From NCBI GenBank assembly GCA_014764515.1, contig JACXWD010000008.1, forward strand, positions 27,617-91,616: a stretch of DNA of 64,000 bases. Direction: 5' to 3'. Below, in pieces: positions 51,724 to 61,312 of the stretch. The notes below the pieces were generated by a model. The model was not told where the DNA came from. It was given only the letters and a program-made list of their open reading frames with translations, and did no database searches. Positions within the stretch are counted from its first letter, which is position 1, and each line of letters begins with the position of its first letter. This stretch comes from Candidatus Polarisedimenticola svalbardensis. GTDB taxonomy: Bacteria > Acidobacteriota > Polarisedimenticolia > Polarisedimenticolales > Polarisedimenticolaceae. The position numbers were made by a program, and so were the translations under genes.

Positions 51724-53376
51724 TCAGACCTTGCGCGCCACGAGCATGGTGATGTCGTCGTCCGGTGGAGCACCCTGGGTCCAGTCCTGCAGCGCGTCAT
51801 TCACATGCTGGATGATCGCCTCCGCCGACTGGTTGCGGTGCTGCACTACCAGATCCCGCAGCCGATCTTCACCAAATTCATCTTCGGTGCCCAGCTTCAC
51901 CGCCTCGGTGACGCCGTCGCTGTAAAGGACAACCATGTCGCCGGCGGCGAGATTCAAGGAGCTGTCCTCATAACCCAGTTCCGGAAGGATGCCGAGTACC
52001 GTGCCGGAGCGGGTCAGGAGCTCGTAGTTGCCGTCTGCCCGGACCAGGATGGCAGGGTTGTGGCCGGCGTTGCAGAAGCTCATATCGCCGCTGGCCGAAT
52101 CCACCACGCAGTAGAACAAGGTGATGAACCGGTTCTGGGGGCACTTGGTCGATATGTGGCGATCCAGCCGGGCGACTGTTTTGGCCGGGGTCACATCCTT
52201 GTCCGCCATGACTTCCACCCGGGCCTGCAGACCGGTCATCATCAGGGCGGCGGGCATCCCCTTGCCGGCCACGTCTCCCAGGATCAGGCCGACCTGGTTG
52301 TCGCCGAACTCCAGGTAATCGTAGTAGTCGCCGCCGACGGTCTTGCAGGCGGCGTTGTAACCGGCCAGGTCCAGCCCCGCGATAGTCGGGGCCTTCAGCG
52401 GCAACAGGCTGGACTGGATCTCCGCCGCCTGCTCCAGGTCCCGGAACATGATGCGCTCGTTCTGTTCCACCTCGGCGAGACGTTCATGCTCGATGCGGAT
52501 CGCCGCCACGTTGGCCAGCACGGTAAGCAGGTTCAGATCGTTGGCGGCGAAGCGGCGGGCCATGGAACTGGAATCGACGTACACCAGGCCGATCACCTTT
52601 TCGTCGGTCTGCAGCGGCACGGCGATCACCGTCCGGATGTTGTGGCCCAACAGGCTGACCCGGGCCTTAAAGGCGTCGTCGGCGGTGACGTCCCGGATCA
52701 GGATCGACGCCTTCTCGTTGATCACCTTGTCCCGAACCGCTTTGCTGACCCGGAACCCTTCCCCGTGAAATCCCCGGGGAACCAGCTCACCGTCCTCGAA
52801 GGTCATCAGGACTCCCCGCTCCGCCTTCACCGCATGGATCGACAGATCCAGGATCAGGTCGAACAGCTCGTTCAGCGGACGGTCCTGGGCCAGTTCCCGG
52901 CCGGCGCGGATCAGGGCGGATACCGCTTCGTTGGTGAACGGCGCCGGGCTGTCCGCCCGCTCACCCTTCCCGGGGGATGAGGAGTCGCTGGCCAGCACCC
53001 CTTCCAGGCTGGCGACGATGGTGTCTCCGGTGCCGAGCGGCGCATCGTCCCAGATGATGTCGCCTGCGGTGGAAGGGCCGCCGGCCCCTTCAAGGCTCAG
53101 AACCAGATGACCGGCTGTGATGCGATCCCCGGCCTGAATACGGAACCGGTCCACGATCAGGGTGTCGTTGACCCGGGTGCCGTTCTTGCTTCCCAGATCC
53201 CGGACATACCAGCGGTCCTCGGTCCGTTCCAGCACCATGTGCTTTCTGGACAGGCTGATATCGTCCGGATAACTCAGGTCGTTTTCGTGGGAACGGCCCA
53301 GACTCACCTTGTCGCCGGACATCTCCAGACGACGGTTACTGCCGTCCGCCGCTTTGATATTTAGATACTCTTCCAT
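51724..53376 (-). CDS. FHA-GAF-PP2C (SpoIIE-type) serine phosphatase
   Basis: ATG at 53376 (MEEYLNIKAADGSNRRLEM), seven bases after GGAAGG, gives 550 residues; the ORF-track N-terminus is antisense to the NRDE gene. The FHA domain is VSLGRSHENDLSYPDDISLSRKHMVLER and DLGSKNGTRVND (phosphothreonine-binding). A GAF domain spans about residues 160-320 (LFDLILDLSIHAVKAERGVLMTF). The PP2C domain has AAEIQSSLLP, GGDYYDYLEFGDNQVGLILGDVAGKGMPAALMM, FCNAGHNPAILV and YSDGVTEA, with metal-binding Asp residues. It probably dephosphorylates an anti-sigma antagonist or related partner in response to a GAF ligand or phosphoprotein. Confidence 0.92.
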   Translation of the reverse strand: MEEYLNIKAADGSNRRLEMSGDKVSLGRSHENDLSYPDDISLSRKHMVLERTEDRWYVRDLGSKNGTRVNDTLIVDRFRIQAGDRITAGHLVLSLEGAGGPSTAGDIIWDDAPLGTGDTIVASLEGVLASDSSSPGKGERADSPAPFTNEAVSALIRAGRELAQDRPLNELFDLILDLSIHAVKAERGVLMTFEDGELVPRGFHGEGFRVSKAVRDKVINEKASILIRDVTADDAFKARVSLLGHNIRTVIAVPLQTDEKVIGLVYVDSSSMARRFAANDLNLLTVLANVAAIRIEHERLAEVEQNERIMFRDLEQAAEIQSSLLPLKAPTIAGLDLAGYNAACKTVGGDYYDYLEFGDNQVGLILGDVAGKGMPAALMMTGLQARVEVMADKDVTPAKTVARLDRHISTKCPQNRFITLFYCVVDSASGDMSFCNAGHNPAILVRADGNYELLTRSGTVLGILPELGYEDSSLNLAAGDMVVLYSDGVTEAVKLGTEDEFGEDRLRDLVVQHRNQSAEAIIQHVNDALQDWTQGAPPDDDITMLVARKV

Positions 53377-53439
53377 CGCTATTCCTTCCGTAGTGACCGA
53401 CATGATACCCTGCCCGGGCTTTTTTGAGGAGACGCATCG

Positions 53440-54180
53440 GTGTGCACCGTAGCGGTAGTGGCAGGACCGGGCGGCGGTTACATTGTCGCCCAAAACCGGG
53501 ACGAGCGGCGGACCCGTTCCCGGGGGACCCCCCCGGTGGAGGGTGATTTCCCCCTGCTCTGCCCCCGGGATCCTGATGGCAGCGGGACCTGGGTCGGGGT
53601 GAACCGGGCCGGTCTGACACTCTGCATGCTGAACGCTCCCGACCCGGCGCCGGAACGGCTGCCGCCGGAGCCGGTGAGTCGCGGGACCATCCCGCTGGAG
53701 CTGGCATCGGCCGGTACGCAGTGTGAGGCAAGGTCCCTGATTGAGGCGATGGACATGGCCCACTTCCGTCCGTTCCACCTGGTCGTGGTGTCTCCTGGAG
53801 GAGGAGCGCCCGGCATTCTGGAATGTCGCTGGGACGGAACACGAACGGCTTGGGCCTCGTACAGAGCGCCGGCTATGTTCGTCTCTTCTTCCCTGCACCA
53901 GATCTCGGCGGATCAGGCCCGGGGAGAAGTCTGGGTGCGATTCCTCGCCGGGAACCGATCTCCGGACTTAGCTGCACTGACAGGGTTCATGGAAAATCAC
54001 GAGCCGGAGAAGAGCTCCCTGTCCACCTGCATGCACCGGGAAGACGCCGTCACCGTCAGCCGGACAATGGTTGAGGTCCGCCGGGACCAGATCATCATGG
54101 CGTATACCGACGGCTCGCCGTGTGATCCCGGATCCCCATCCTCGAACTACGAGGTTTCCCTCACCGACTCACCCAGGTAG
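53440..54180 (+). CDS. NRDE family protein (TANGO2-like)
   Basis: 246 residues from GTG at 53440. The second residue is Cys (MCTVAVVAGP), and AQNRDERRTR gives the family its name; GTWVGVNRAGLTLCMLN is the next conserved block. The fold is that of Ntn hydrolases with the N-terminal Cys as possible nucleophile. Eukaryotic TANGO2 proteins belong here and have been linked to heme or lipid handling; the bacterial function is unsettled. The 3' end overlaps the convergent speA gene by 34 bases. Confidence 0.85.
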   Translation: MCTVAVVAGPGGGYIVAQNRDERRTRSRGTPPVEGDFPLLCPRDPDGSGTWVGVNRAGLTLCMLNAPDPAPERLPPEPVSRGTIPLELASAGTQCEARSLIEAMDMAHFRPFHLVVVSPGGGAPGILECRWDGTRTAWASYRAPAMFVSSSLHQISADQARGEVWVRFLAGNRSPDLAALTGFMENHEPEKSSLSTCMHREDAVTVSRTMVEVRRDQIIMAYTDGSPCDPGSPSSNYEVSLTDSPR

Positions 54181-56084
54181 GTGTACCGCTCCAGCCGGGA
54201 AGTGTAATCCTCCAGGATCGAATCCCGTTCTCCACCGGCCAGGTCGCCGTTCCTCTCCATCTCTTCGAGAATCCTGTCAACCCCCGTGGTCAGGGTGGCG
54301 GGGTCATGACCGAAGATCCCCAGGGTCTCCCGGGCGACATGCCCGGGCCGGAGATTCCGGAAGACGGTTGAACCGTCTTCAGCCAGGAGCACCTCCGCCT
54401 CGTGAACCCTGCCGAACAGGTTGTGGTGGCAGCCCATGGTGTCCTGGTAGGCGCCTACCAGCAGAAACCCGATGTAGTACTGCTTTCCGGGGATCAGCTC
54501 GTGGAGTTCCAGGGCGTCCTTGATATCCCGCAGGTCGATGAACTTGTCCACTTCGCCGTCGGAATCGCAGGTGATGTCCACCAGGCTGGCAAGCGCCGTA
54601 GGCTCCTCGTCCAGGCGGTGCACCGGGACCACAGGGAACAGCTGGTCCAGGGCGAAATGGTCCGGCAGGGACTGGAACACCGACAGGTTGCAGATGTATT
54701 TCTTGCGCAGCCTGGTTTTCAGATCGCTGAACTCCTCAGGCAAATACCTAGCCCGGCGGGCGTACGCCATCGCCTTGTCGGCGATGGACCAGAACAGGGT
54801 CTCGCCGTCGGCCTTGTCCGCAAGTTCCAGCATGCCGTGGTCGAACAGGGAGTACATCTGGTCCCGGTACTCCAGGGCGTCGTGGTAATACTCCCGGTAA
54901 TTCTTGACGGTGATCCCCTCCTCAATCTCCATGAGGTTGGTGATCACCTGGGGAGGCTCCGGGTCCAGCCGGACCTTTACCGTATCGGTGCCGGACAGGG
55001 AACCCCGCACATCGGTGACCAGGATGCTGTGGTACCCGGTGAGCATCCTCCCCGATTCGCTGACGATCACAGGATACGGGACCTCTTCTTCGTCGCAGAT
55101 CTCGTGGATGCCGAACACGACGTCGTTGGCGTATTCCTGGATGCCGTAGTTCACCGAGCCGTCCGCCGAGGTTCGGGAGCCGTCGTAATCGATACCCAGG
55201 CCGCCGCCTACATCCAGGTACCGGATGGCGACGCCGGCCTTGCGAAGCTTGGCGTACACACGGGCCGCCTCCCGGACCGCTGTCTTGATCTTCCGGATCT
55301 GGGTGATCTGGCTGCCGATGTGGAAGTGCAGGAGACTGATTTTTTCTCCCAGTCCGGCGGATTTCAACCGGCTGATCTCCTGGATCAGCTGGAGGGTGGT
55401 GAGCCCGAACTTGGATGTGAACCCGCCGGATTTCTCCCACAGCCCCGAACCCCGGGCCTGCAGCTTGACCCGGAGGCCGATGCCCGGGACCGTGTCCCAG
55501 TCCGGCGCACCTTCGAGGATCTGATCTACCTCGAACGGCTTCTCCACAACCACGATGACGTTGCGACCCAACCGGGCCGCCATGGCCGCCGTGCCCAGAT
55601 AGTCCGGATCCTTGTAACCGTTGCAGATCAACAGGGAGCCCCGGGGTATGTCCAGGCCGATGGCGCCCAGGAGTTCGGCGGAGCTGCCGGCTTCCAGCCC
55701 CAGGCCGTACTGCCGGCCGTATTCCAGCAACCCCCGGACCACCGAGGACTGCTGATTGACCTTGACCGGATATACGGGCAGGTACGGTTCCGGGTAATCG
55801 AACTCCTTCGCCGCCCGGCGGAAAGCACCCACCAGGGAGCGAACCTGGGCTTCCAGCAGCTGGGGGAACCGCAGGAGTACCGGGGTGCGAAACCCTTCGC
55901 TCCTCAAATGCTGCACCGCGTTGAAAATGTCGATGGAGCCGCCGGCTTCATCCCCTGGTTGCACCGCCAGGTGGCCGTCGGCCAGGACCTTGAAGTACCC
56001 CTGGCCCCATGCGTTCAGCCGGTATGTGGATCTGGAGTGCTCCACCGTGTAGCGGTCAGTCTTTGCCAGCTTCGATTTACCCAT
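54147..56084 (-). CDS. speA: Biosynthetic arginine decarboxylase
   Basis: ATG at 56084 (MGKSKLAKTDRYTVEHSRSTY) gives 645 residues, the usual length; the ORF-track extension is antisense to the trmK-like gene. The PLP lysine is in VYPVKVNQQSSVV. Other fold III blocks are HFHIGSQITQIRKI, YLDVGGGLGIDYDGS, VSESGRMLTGYHS and the C-terminal VGAYQDTMGCHHNLFGRVHEAEVL. The enzyme converts arginine to agmatine in the cytoplasm for polyamine synthesis. No agmatinase or agmatine deiminase gene is visible in the window. Confidence 0.95.
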   Translation of the reverse strand: MGKSKLAKTDRYTVEHSRSTYRLNAWGQGYFKVLADGHLAVQPGDEAGGSIDIFNAVQHLRSEGFRTPVLLRFPQLLEAQVRSLVGAFRRAAKEFDYPEPYLPVYPVKVNQQSSVVRGLLEYGRQYGLGLEAGSSAELLGAIGLDIPRGSLLICNGYKDPDYLGTAAMAARLGRNVIVVVEKPFEVDQILEGAPDWDTVPGIGLRVKLQARGSGLWEKSGGFTSKFGLTTLQLIQEISRLKSAGLGEKISLLHFHIGSQITQIRKIKTAVREAARVYAKLRKAGVAIRYLDVGGGLGIDYDGSRTSADGSVNYGIQEYANDVVFGIHEICDEEEVPYPVIVSESGRMLTGYHSILVTDVRGSLSGTDTVKVRLDPEPPQVITNLMEIEEGITVKNYREYYHDALEYRDQMYSLFDHGMLELADKADGETLFWSIADKAMAYARRARYLPEEFSDLKTRLRKKYICNLSVFQSLPDHFALDQLFPVVPVHRLDEEPTALASLVDITCDSDGEVDKFIDLRDIKDALELHELIPGKQYYIGFLLVGAYQDTMGCHHNLFGRVHEAEVLLAEDGSTVFRNLRPGHVARETLGIFGHDPATLTTGVDRILEEMERNGDLAGGERDSILEDYTSRLERYTYLGESVRETS

Positions 56085-56135
56085 GACGCGCCGATTATAG
56101 AACGGGTGTTCGGGAAATGCGCTACGCTCCTGCCC

Positions 56136-56861
56136 ATGGGCAGGGGCGAAAGCAATGGTGGGGCCCGGCTCAGGGCCCTGGTGGACATGATCCCGGAGGG
56201 ATCCAGGGTGGCGGATATCGGCACCGACCACGCCCTGCTGCCAAGAATCCTCCTGGAGGAACGGCGGGCGGCGCACTGCATCGCCACCGAGATCACGCCG
56301 GCCGCCCTGGACCGGCTCCAGGACCGGATCGGTCGGTTTCCCCTGCCCGCGACCCTGGAACTGCGGGCCGGCGACGGTCTGGCTCCCCTCCTCCCGTCGG
56401 ATCGTCTGGACGTCCTGGTCCTGGCCGGGATGGGCGCCGGGACGCAAGTCGCCATACTGTCTTCACCCCTGCGCACCGGCCTGGGAAGCTGCCGGCTGGT
56501 CCTCCAGCCCCAGGGGGAGCCTGCGGTGTTGCGCCGCTGGCTGGCCGGCAATCACTACCGCATCATCGCCGAGCGTCTCCAGGAGATCCGGGGGTTCTTT
56601 CACCTGACCCTGGCGGCAATACCCCATCAGCGGGAATCCCCCGCCGACCATCCGGTTCTGTTTAGTGAGGACCTCATGGCCGCCGGCCCCCTGCTGGTAC
56701 GGAGCGGCGATCCGGTGGTCCGGAGATTCTGGGAAATTCAACTCCATCGCCTCCGCCGGCTGGAGGCGGCAGGCGCCAGGGGGGCCGGCGGGAAACAGGC
56801 AGCCGAGGACCGGCAGCAGGCGAAACGGGTGCTGGAAGCACTCCCCACCGATGCGTTATAG
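56136..56861 (+). CDS. trmK: tRNA (adenine(22)-N1)-methyltransferase TrmK-like protein
   Basis: ATG at 56136 (MGRGESNGGARLRALVDMIPEGSRVADIGTDHALLP) gives 241 residues; most of the 819-residue ORF-track version is antisense to speA. The SAM-binding motif is VADIGTDHALLPRILLEE, followed by CIATEITPAALDRLQDRI, LRAGDGLAPL and the family motif DVLVLAGMGAGTQVAIL, then LVLQPQGEPAVLRRWLAGNHYRIIAE. TrmK methylates N1 of A22 in tRNA; this role is known from Gram-positive enzymes and inferred here. The start is uncertain because no clear Shine-Dalgarno is seen. Confidence 0.85.
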   Translation: MGRGESNGGARLRALVDMIPEGSRVADIGTDHALLPRILLEERRAAHCIATEITPAALDRLQDRIGRFPLPATLELRAGDGLAPLLPSDRLDVLVLAGMGAGTQVAILSSPLRTGLGSCRLVLQPQGEPAVLRRWLAGNHYRIIAERLQEIRGFFHLTLAAIPHQRESPADHPVLFSEDLMAAGPLLVRSGDPVVRRFWEIQLHRLRRLEAAGARGAGGKQAAEDRQQAKRVLEALPTDAL

Positions 56862-56907
56862 TTATGTGATTGACGGACTGTCCATCCGCCGGGAGATCCA
56901 GATTGCT

Positions 56908-58275
56908 ATGGGCCAGAGTTCCAGGTTCCTGAAAGCCGGCGCCGTTGTACTGGCGTGTACCCTGCTCAGCGCCTCAAACGGTGCGCCCCGGACCGTGTCC
57001 CGCGGCGAACTCCCCGATATCCTGCTGGTCTCGGTGGACACCCTGAGGGCCGATCACCTCTCGATTTACGGGTACGAACGAAAAACCTCTCCCAGGATCG
57101 ATCGACTGATGGCCGGTGGGGCGATCTTCGACCAGGCCCGGACCGTGGAGCCGCTTACCGCCCCGGCCCTGGTCTCCATGCTCACTTCCATGGCGCCTCA
57201 CGAGCATGGCGCATCCCGAAACGGGCTCAGGATGCGTCCCGGATTGCCGTCCCTCCCGAAAGCGCTGGAAGCGGCCGGCTACGATACGGCGGCCATCCTC
57301 GGGAACTGGACCTTGAGGGACAAGTTGACCCACCTGGGCGAACATTTCCAGGAATACGACTTGGTGCTGAACCGCCGGCGCTGGTTCGGCCTGGTGCGCG
57401 GTGAAGCGACCGCCGAGGACCTCAACGAGCGGACGCTGGCGTTTCTCGAAAGCCGTGCCTCCGCGGCGGAAGATCGCAAGCCGCTGTTCCTCTGGGTGCA
57501 CTACACGGAGCCCCATGCACCCTACCGGCTCTGGCGGGACGACGCCGACAGCATCGGTCTGCCGCAAAACAACCTGACCAAGCTGGACCGGTACGACAGC
57601 GAGATCCGGTTCGTGGACCGCCAGATCGGAGACCTGCTGGACAGCCTCGCAAGGGGCGACCACCTCCAGGATCCGATCGTCGTTTTCACCTCCGATCACG
57701 GCGAGAGCCTGGGGGAACACAACTACTGGGGGCATGGCCGAAACCTGTACGAGCCGGGGCTGCATATCCCGATGTCGATTACCTGGCAGGGCCACGTCAA
57801 GCCGATGCGCCTCCCGGCGCCGGCGCTGAATACCGATCTGGCCCCGACGCTGCTGAGCCTGGCCGGCCTGCCGGTTCCCGAGCGTTTCAGCGGGTACGAC
57901 TGGGCCCCGGTGCTGGTCGGTGGAGGCGAGCAGCCTCTGGACCGGGTAACCACCTATCAGGCCCACAAGGGCGCGGTGATTTCCAACCACAGCTCGGAGA
58001 TGGCACGGCAATCAGGCCTGCTGGAGGTCGGCAGAATCGAGGGCCCGGACAAGGAGGTCTTCCGGATCGGAAACAACCGGCGGAGGCTGTTCAACCTGTC
58101 CAGGGATCCGCAGGAGACCCGGAACCTGAGTTCCCGCAGGGAGGAACCGACCGAGAGCCTGGTCGGATGGATGGAATCGGTTTACGACAGCCTGCTGACC
58201 TTCGAGGACATGCCGCCGGAGACGCTGGACCAGGCAAGCATCGAGCAACTCAAGTCGCTGGGGTACGTGGATTAG
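56908..58275 (+). CDS. Sulfatase-fold (alkaline phosphatase superfamily) exported protein
   Basis: ATG at 56908 (MGQSSRFLKAGAVVLACTLLSASNG) begins a signal peptide whose LLSASNG follows a Cys, so a lipobox is not obvious; 455 residues. Sulfatase-fold motifs are ILLVSVDTLRADHLSIYGY, FTSDHGESLGEHNYWGHG and FLWVHYTEPHAPY. At the nucleophile position the sequence is TAPALVSMLTS in place of CxPSR, so it is unlikely to use formylglycine. The C-terminal EQLKSLGYVD corresponds to RLMSLGYLSG of the sulfatase-TPR protein at 381-2441, without TPRs. It is probably periplasmic. Confidence 0.87.
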   Translation: MGQSSRFLKAGAVVLACTLLSASNGAPRTVSRGELPDILLVSVDTLRADHLSIYGYERKTSPRIDRLMAGGAIFDQARTVEPLTAPALVSMLTSMAPHEHGASRNGLRMRPGLPSLPKALEAAGYDTAAILGNWTLRDKLTHLGEHFQEYDLVLNRRRWFGLVRGEATAEDLNERTLAFLESRASAAEDRKPLFLWVHYTEPHAPYRLWRDDADSIGLPQNNLTKLDRYDSEIRFVDRQIGDLLDSLARGDHLQDPIVVFTSDHGESLGEHNYWGHGRNLYEPGLHIPMSITWQGHVKPMRLPAPALNTDLAPTLLSLAGLPVPERFSGYDWAPVLVGGGEQPLDRVTTYQAHKGAVISNHSSEMARQSGLLEVGRIEGPDKEVFRIGNNRRRLFNLSRDPQETRNLSSRREEPTESLVGWMESVYDSLLTFEDMPPETLDQASIEQLKSLGYVD

Positions 58276-59057
58276 CCTTTGGGCGGGTCCGGCAACCTGC
58301 CGTCCAGGGCAGCCTGTACCACCACCTTGGAATCGTCAGGGAAATCCGACCGCAGGACCCACTCCAGGTAGCCCCGGTTGCTGTCCCGGACCGACGCCAG
58401 GGTCTGGTCGCGATACTTCCCGAACGTGAACACGATCTCCTTTTTTTTCCACACGAACTTGCCGGACCGGTCCACCGCATCCTCTCGGACCGGGTTGCAC
58501 CAGGCCGCAAGGTCTTCCACCGTATCGGGCAGATCGTCATAGCGGGCCAGCTGGGCGTCCAGCACCTCGGCGGTGGCGGCCACATCTTCCTCGGCGCTGT
58601 GGGCCCCTTCCAGCTCCTTCCCCAGGAAGAAGCGCACCGCGGCGGAGAGATCCCGGCGTTCCTTGCGGTGGTAGATGGTCATGGCGTCCACGACCCTCAC
58701 GCCATCCATGGGCAGGTCCGTTCCGATGTCCCGAAATTCCCTGCGGATCAGGGGGATGTCGAAGCGCTGGACGTTGTATCCCGACAGATCGGCGCCTTCC
58801 AGCATCCCCAGATACGTTGCGGCCCTTTCACGGAATCCGGGGCAATCCCGGACGTCATGATCGTAGATTCCGTGGACCGCAGACGCTTCCGCCGGGATCG
58901 GCCGCTCCGGGTTCAACCGCTCCACCAGGGACTCTCGCCGACCGTCGGGGAACACCTTGAGGATACATATTTCCACGATACGGTCCGACCCTGCGTCAAT
59001 TCCGGTGGTTTCCAGGTCGAAGAAGGCCAGAGGCCGGGTTAATTTCAGGTTCTTCAT
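58272..59057 (-). CDS. DEDDh 3'-5' exonuclease (DnaQ/ExoX-like)
   Basis: 261 residues. DEDDh motifs are complete: LAFFDLETTGIDAGSDRIVEIC (ExoI, Asp and Glu), LSGYNVQRFDIPLIRREF (ExoII Asp) and GAHSAEEDVAATAEVL (ExoIII His and Asp). A C-terminal domain (VFTFGKYRDQTLASVRDSNRGYLEWVLRSDFPDDSK) is the ExoX-like C-terminal module, typically G-K-x-x-G/D-x-x-x-x-x-V/I-x-x-x-D-x-x-Y-x-x-W-x-L. It degrades single-stranded DNA 3' to 5' in repair or proofreading. It ends convergently with the sulfatase-fold gene, overlapping by four bases. Confidence 0.93.
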   Translation of the reverse strand: MKNLKLTRPLAFFDLETTGIDAGSDRIVEICILKVFPDGRRESLVERLNPERPIPAEASAVHGIYDHDVRDCPGFRERAATYLGMLEGADLSGYNVQRFDIPLIRREFRDIGTDLPMDGVRVVDAMTIYHRKERRDLSAAVRFFLGKELEGAHSAEEDVAATAEVLDAQLARYDDLPDTVEDLAAWCNPVREDAVDRSGKFVWKKKEIVFTFGKYRDQTLASVRDSNRGYLEWVLRSDFPDDSKVVVQAALDGRLPDPPKG

Positions 59058-59115
59058 GACGGCTCCCTTCGGATGGCAAGCCTAACCGGGCCGGGGGGCC
59101 AAGGCAACGCCGGCC

Positions 59116-59124
59116 TGCTATATT
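59116..59124 (+). promoter_or_regulatory. Extended -10 element TGCTATATT upstream of glgP
   Basis: TGC-TATATT matches the extended -10 pattern (TGn plus TATAAT with one mismatch) 35 bases before the glgP start. No good -35 box is found at the expected distance. This is the only promoter-like string in the 100-base divergent gap. Confidence 0.35.
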
Positions 59125-59158
59125 TTCGGTCGCCAACCTTGAATCATGGAGCGTGTGG

Positions 59159-61312
59159 ATGAAAGAGTTTGACATTCCGACACTGGAACCGTCGGAGCTG
59201 GAAATCCCGGAGGAACTGAACGGGCTGCGTGAACTCGTCTACAACCTCTGGTGGTGCTGGTCCCCTGAGGCCCACCTGCTGTTCCACCGCATCGACGGCC
59301 CCCGCTGGCAGCACTACCGCAACCCAGTGGAACTGCTTCTCGGCCTGGAGCCCCACCGCTGGGAACAACTTCAGAACGACCCGGTGTTCATGGGCGGTCT
59401 CCACGATGTGGTCGGCCAGCTGAGACGCTACATGCAGGGCGATCCCTCACCCTGGTTCCGCCAGTCCTTTCCCGACTACGGCCAGGGGCCGTTCGCCTAC
59501 TTCTCCACCGAATTCGGATGGCACGAATCACTGGGGATCTACTCCGGCGGCCTGGGGATCCTGTCCGGCGATCATTGCAAATCGGCCAGCGACCTCGGAC
59601 TCCCTTTCATCGGCATCGGCCTGATGTACCGCAGGGGCTATTTCAGGCAGACCATCGACCTGGACGGGCTGCAGCAGCACTTCTACCCCGACTACGACAA
59701 CAGCAGGCTTCCGCTGGAACTGGTGGCCGGCAAGGACGGCAGGGAACTCCGGATCTCCGTCGACTTCCCAGGCCGGGAAGTGCAGGCCAGGGCCTGGCGG
59801 GCCCAGGTCGGCCGGGCGCCGGTGCTCCTCCTGGACACCGACCTGCCGGAGAACAGGCCCGAGGACCGTCCAATTACATCGATACTGTATGTCCGGGGCC
59901 GGGAGATGCGGCTGTGCCAGGAGATCATCCTGGGAGTCGGCGGAGCCCGGACGCTGGAGGCGCTGGGGATTCAGCCTGCGGTCTGGCACATGAACGAAGG
60001 ACATTCGGCGTTCCTGGGCCTGGAACGGACCAGGCTCCAGGCCGCTGCCGACGGAACCGGATTCCACGACGCCATGGAGGCCGCCAGGCAGAACGCCGTA
60101 TTCACCACCCACACTCCTGTCCCGGCAGGGAACGAATCGTTCCAGAACAACCTGATCCGCAAGTACTTCACCGGCTTCGCCGAAAAGTGCGGCATTGAAA
60201 TGGATACGGTCCTGGCCACCGGCCGGATTCACGACGACAAGCCCGACGAAGGGTTCAACCTGACCGCCCTTGCGATCCGGACCGCCGGTTCGGTGAACGG
60301 GGTGTCCGCCCTCCACGGCGACGTTGCCGACGGCATCTGGCGCCACATGGGAAGGGACCTTGCCGATGACGACCGTCTGGTCGGCTCGGTAACCAACGGC
60401 GTGCACACACCGACCTGGATCGGCCCGGAGATCAGGGCCCTGCTCCAGGAGCACCTTGGAACCGACTTCCTCATGAACCTGATGGGTTCGGATTTCTCCG
60501 ACAGGGTCCTTGCAATTCCGGATGAGGCGATCTGGTCCGCTCACCAGGAGCAGAAGAAACGGCTGATCGAGCTTACCCGGGACCGGCTGATGGAACAGTT
60601 CGCACGCCACGGCAAGGGACCGGACGAACTGGCTGAGCTCGAGAACCACCTGAGCCCGGACCATCTCACCATCGGCTTCGCCCGCAGGTTCGCAACGTAC
60701 AAGCGGGCAGCCCTGGTGTTTCGGGATGTGGAGCGGCTCAAAGCGATCGTCGCTTCAGACGACCGGCCGGTACAGATCCTGTTCGCCGGCAAGGCCCACC
60801 CGGCGGACCGGCCGGGGCAGGACCTGATCCGGGAGATCTTCGTCAAGACCTTGTCGCCGGACTGGAGAGGCCGGATCCACTTCATCGAAAACTACAACAT
60901 GCGCATAGCCCGCTTCCTGGTTCAGGGGGTGGACGTCTGGCTGAACACGCCCAGGAGGCCCCAGGAGGCCAGCGGCACCAGCGGGATGAAGGTGGCCCTG
61001 AACGGCGGCCTGAACTGCAGCATCCTGGACGGCTGGTGGTGCGAGGGGTTCGACGAGGCCCACGGCTGGGCCATCGGCAACAATCACCATACCGACGACC
61101 ACGACGAGCAGGACAAGCAGGACGCCGACGCTCTCTACCATGTCCTGGAAGATATGCTGGTGCCGGCGTATTACCAGGAAGGCGGCGGGCCGCCTGCGGG
61201 CTGGATCGCAAGGATGAAACGCGCCATCGCCGACCTGGCGCCTCGTTTCAGCACCGCCCGGATGGTCCGGGAATACACCGAGCGCTACTACCTGCCTGCC
61301 TCCCGAAAATAA
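59159..61312 (+). CDS. glgP: Alpha-glucan (glycogen) phosphorylase, GT35, with DUF3417 N-terminus
   Basis: ATG at 59159 with GGAG seven bases upstream gives 717 residues. The N-terminal DUF3417 region is LNGLRELVYNLWWCWSPEAHLLFHRID. The GT35 core has FSTEFGWHESLGIYSGGLGILSGDH, VWHMNEGHSAFLGLE, TTHTPVPAGNE and the PLP lysine in EASGTSGMKVALNGGLNCSILDGWW. The length fits the short phosphorylases of thermophiles, Acidobacteriota and others that lack the allosteric extension of GlgP from E. coli. It releases glucose-1-phosphate from glycogen and complements malQ-glgB-GH57 at 8-14 kb. Confidence 0.94.
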   Translation: MKEFDIPTLEPSELEIPEELNGLRELVYNLWWCWSPEAHLLFHRIDGPRWQHYRNPVELLLGLEPHRWEQLQNDPVFMGGLHDVVGQLRRYMQGDPSPWFRQSFPDYGQGPFAYFSTEFGWHESLGIYSGGLGILSGDHCKSASDLGLPFIGIGLMYRRGYFRQTIDLDGLQQHFYPDYDNSRLPLELVAGKDGRELRISVDFPGREVQARAWRAQVGRAPVLLLDTDLPENRPEDRPITSILYVRGREMRLCQEIILGVGGARTLEALGIQPAVWHMNEGHSAFLGLERTRLQAAADGTGFHDAMEAARQNAVFTTHTPVPAGNESFQNNLIRKYFTGFAEKCGIEMDTVLATGRIHDDKPDEGFNLTALAIRTAGSVNGVSALHGDVADGIWRHMGRDLADDDRLVGSVTNGVHTPTWIGPEIRALLQEHLGTDFLMNLMGSDFSDRVLAIPDEAIWSAHQEQKKRLIELTRDRLMEQFARHGKGPDELAELENHLSPDHLTIGFARRFATYKRAALVFRDVERLKAIVASDDRPVQILFAGKAHPADRPGQDLIREIFVKTLSPDWRGRIHFIENYNMRIARFLVQGVDVWLNTPRRPQEASGTSGMKVALNGGLNCSILDGWWCEGFDEAHGWAIGNNHHTDDHDEQDKQDADALYHVLEDMLVPAYYQEGGGPPAGWIARMKRAIADLAPRFSTARMVREYTERYYLPASRK

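Noticed and set aside
54402-56135. N-terminal 578 codons of the 819-codon plus-strand ORF
   Set aside because: This part is antisense to speA, which has all family motifs; only the last part from 56136 (TrmK-like) is coding.
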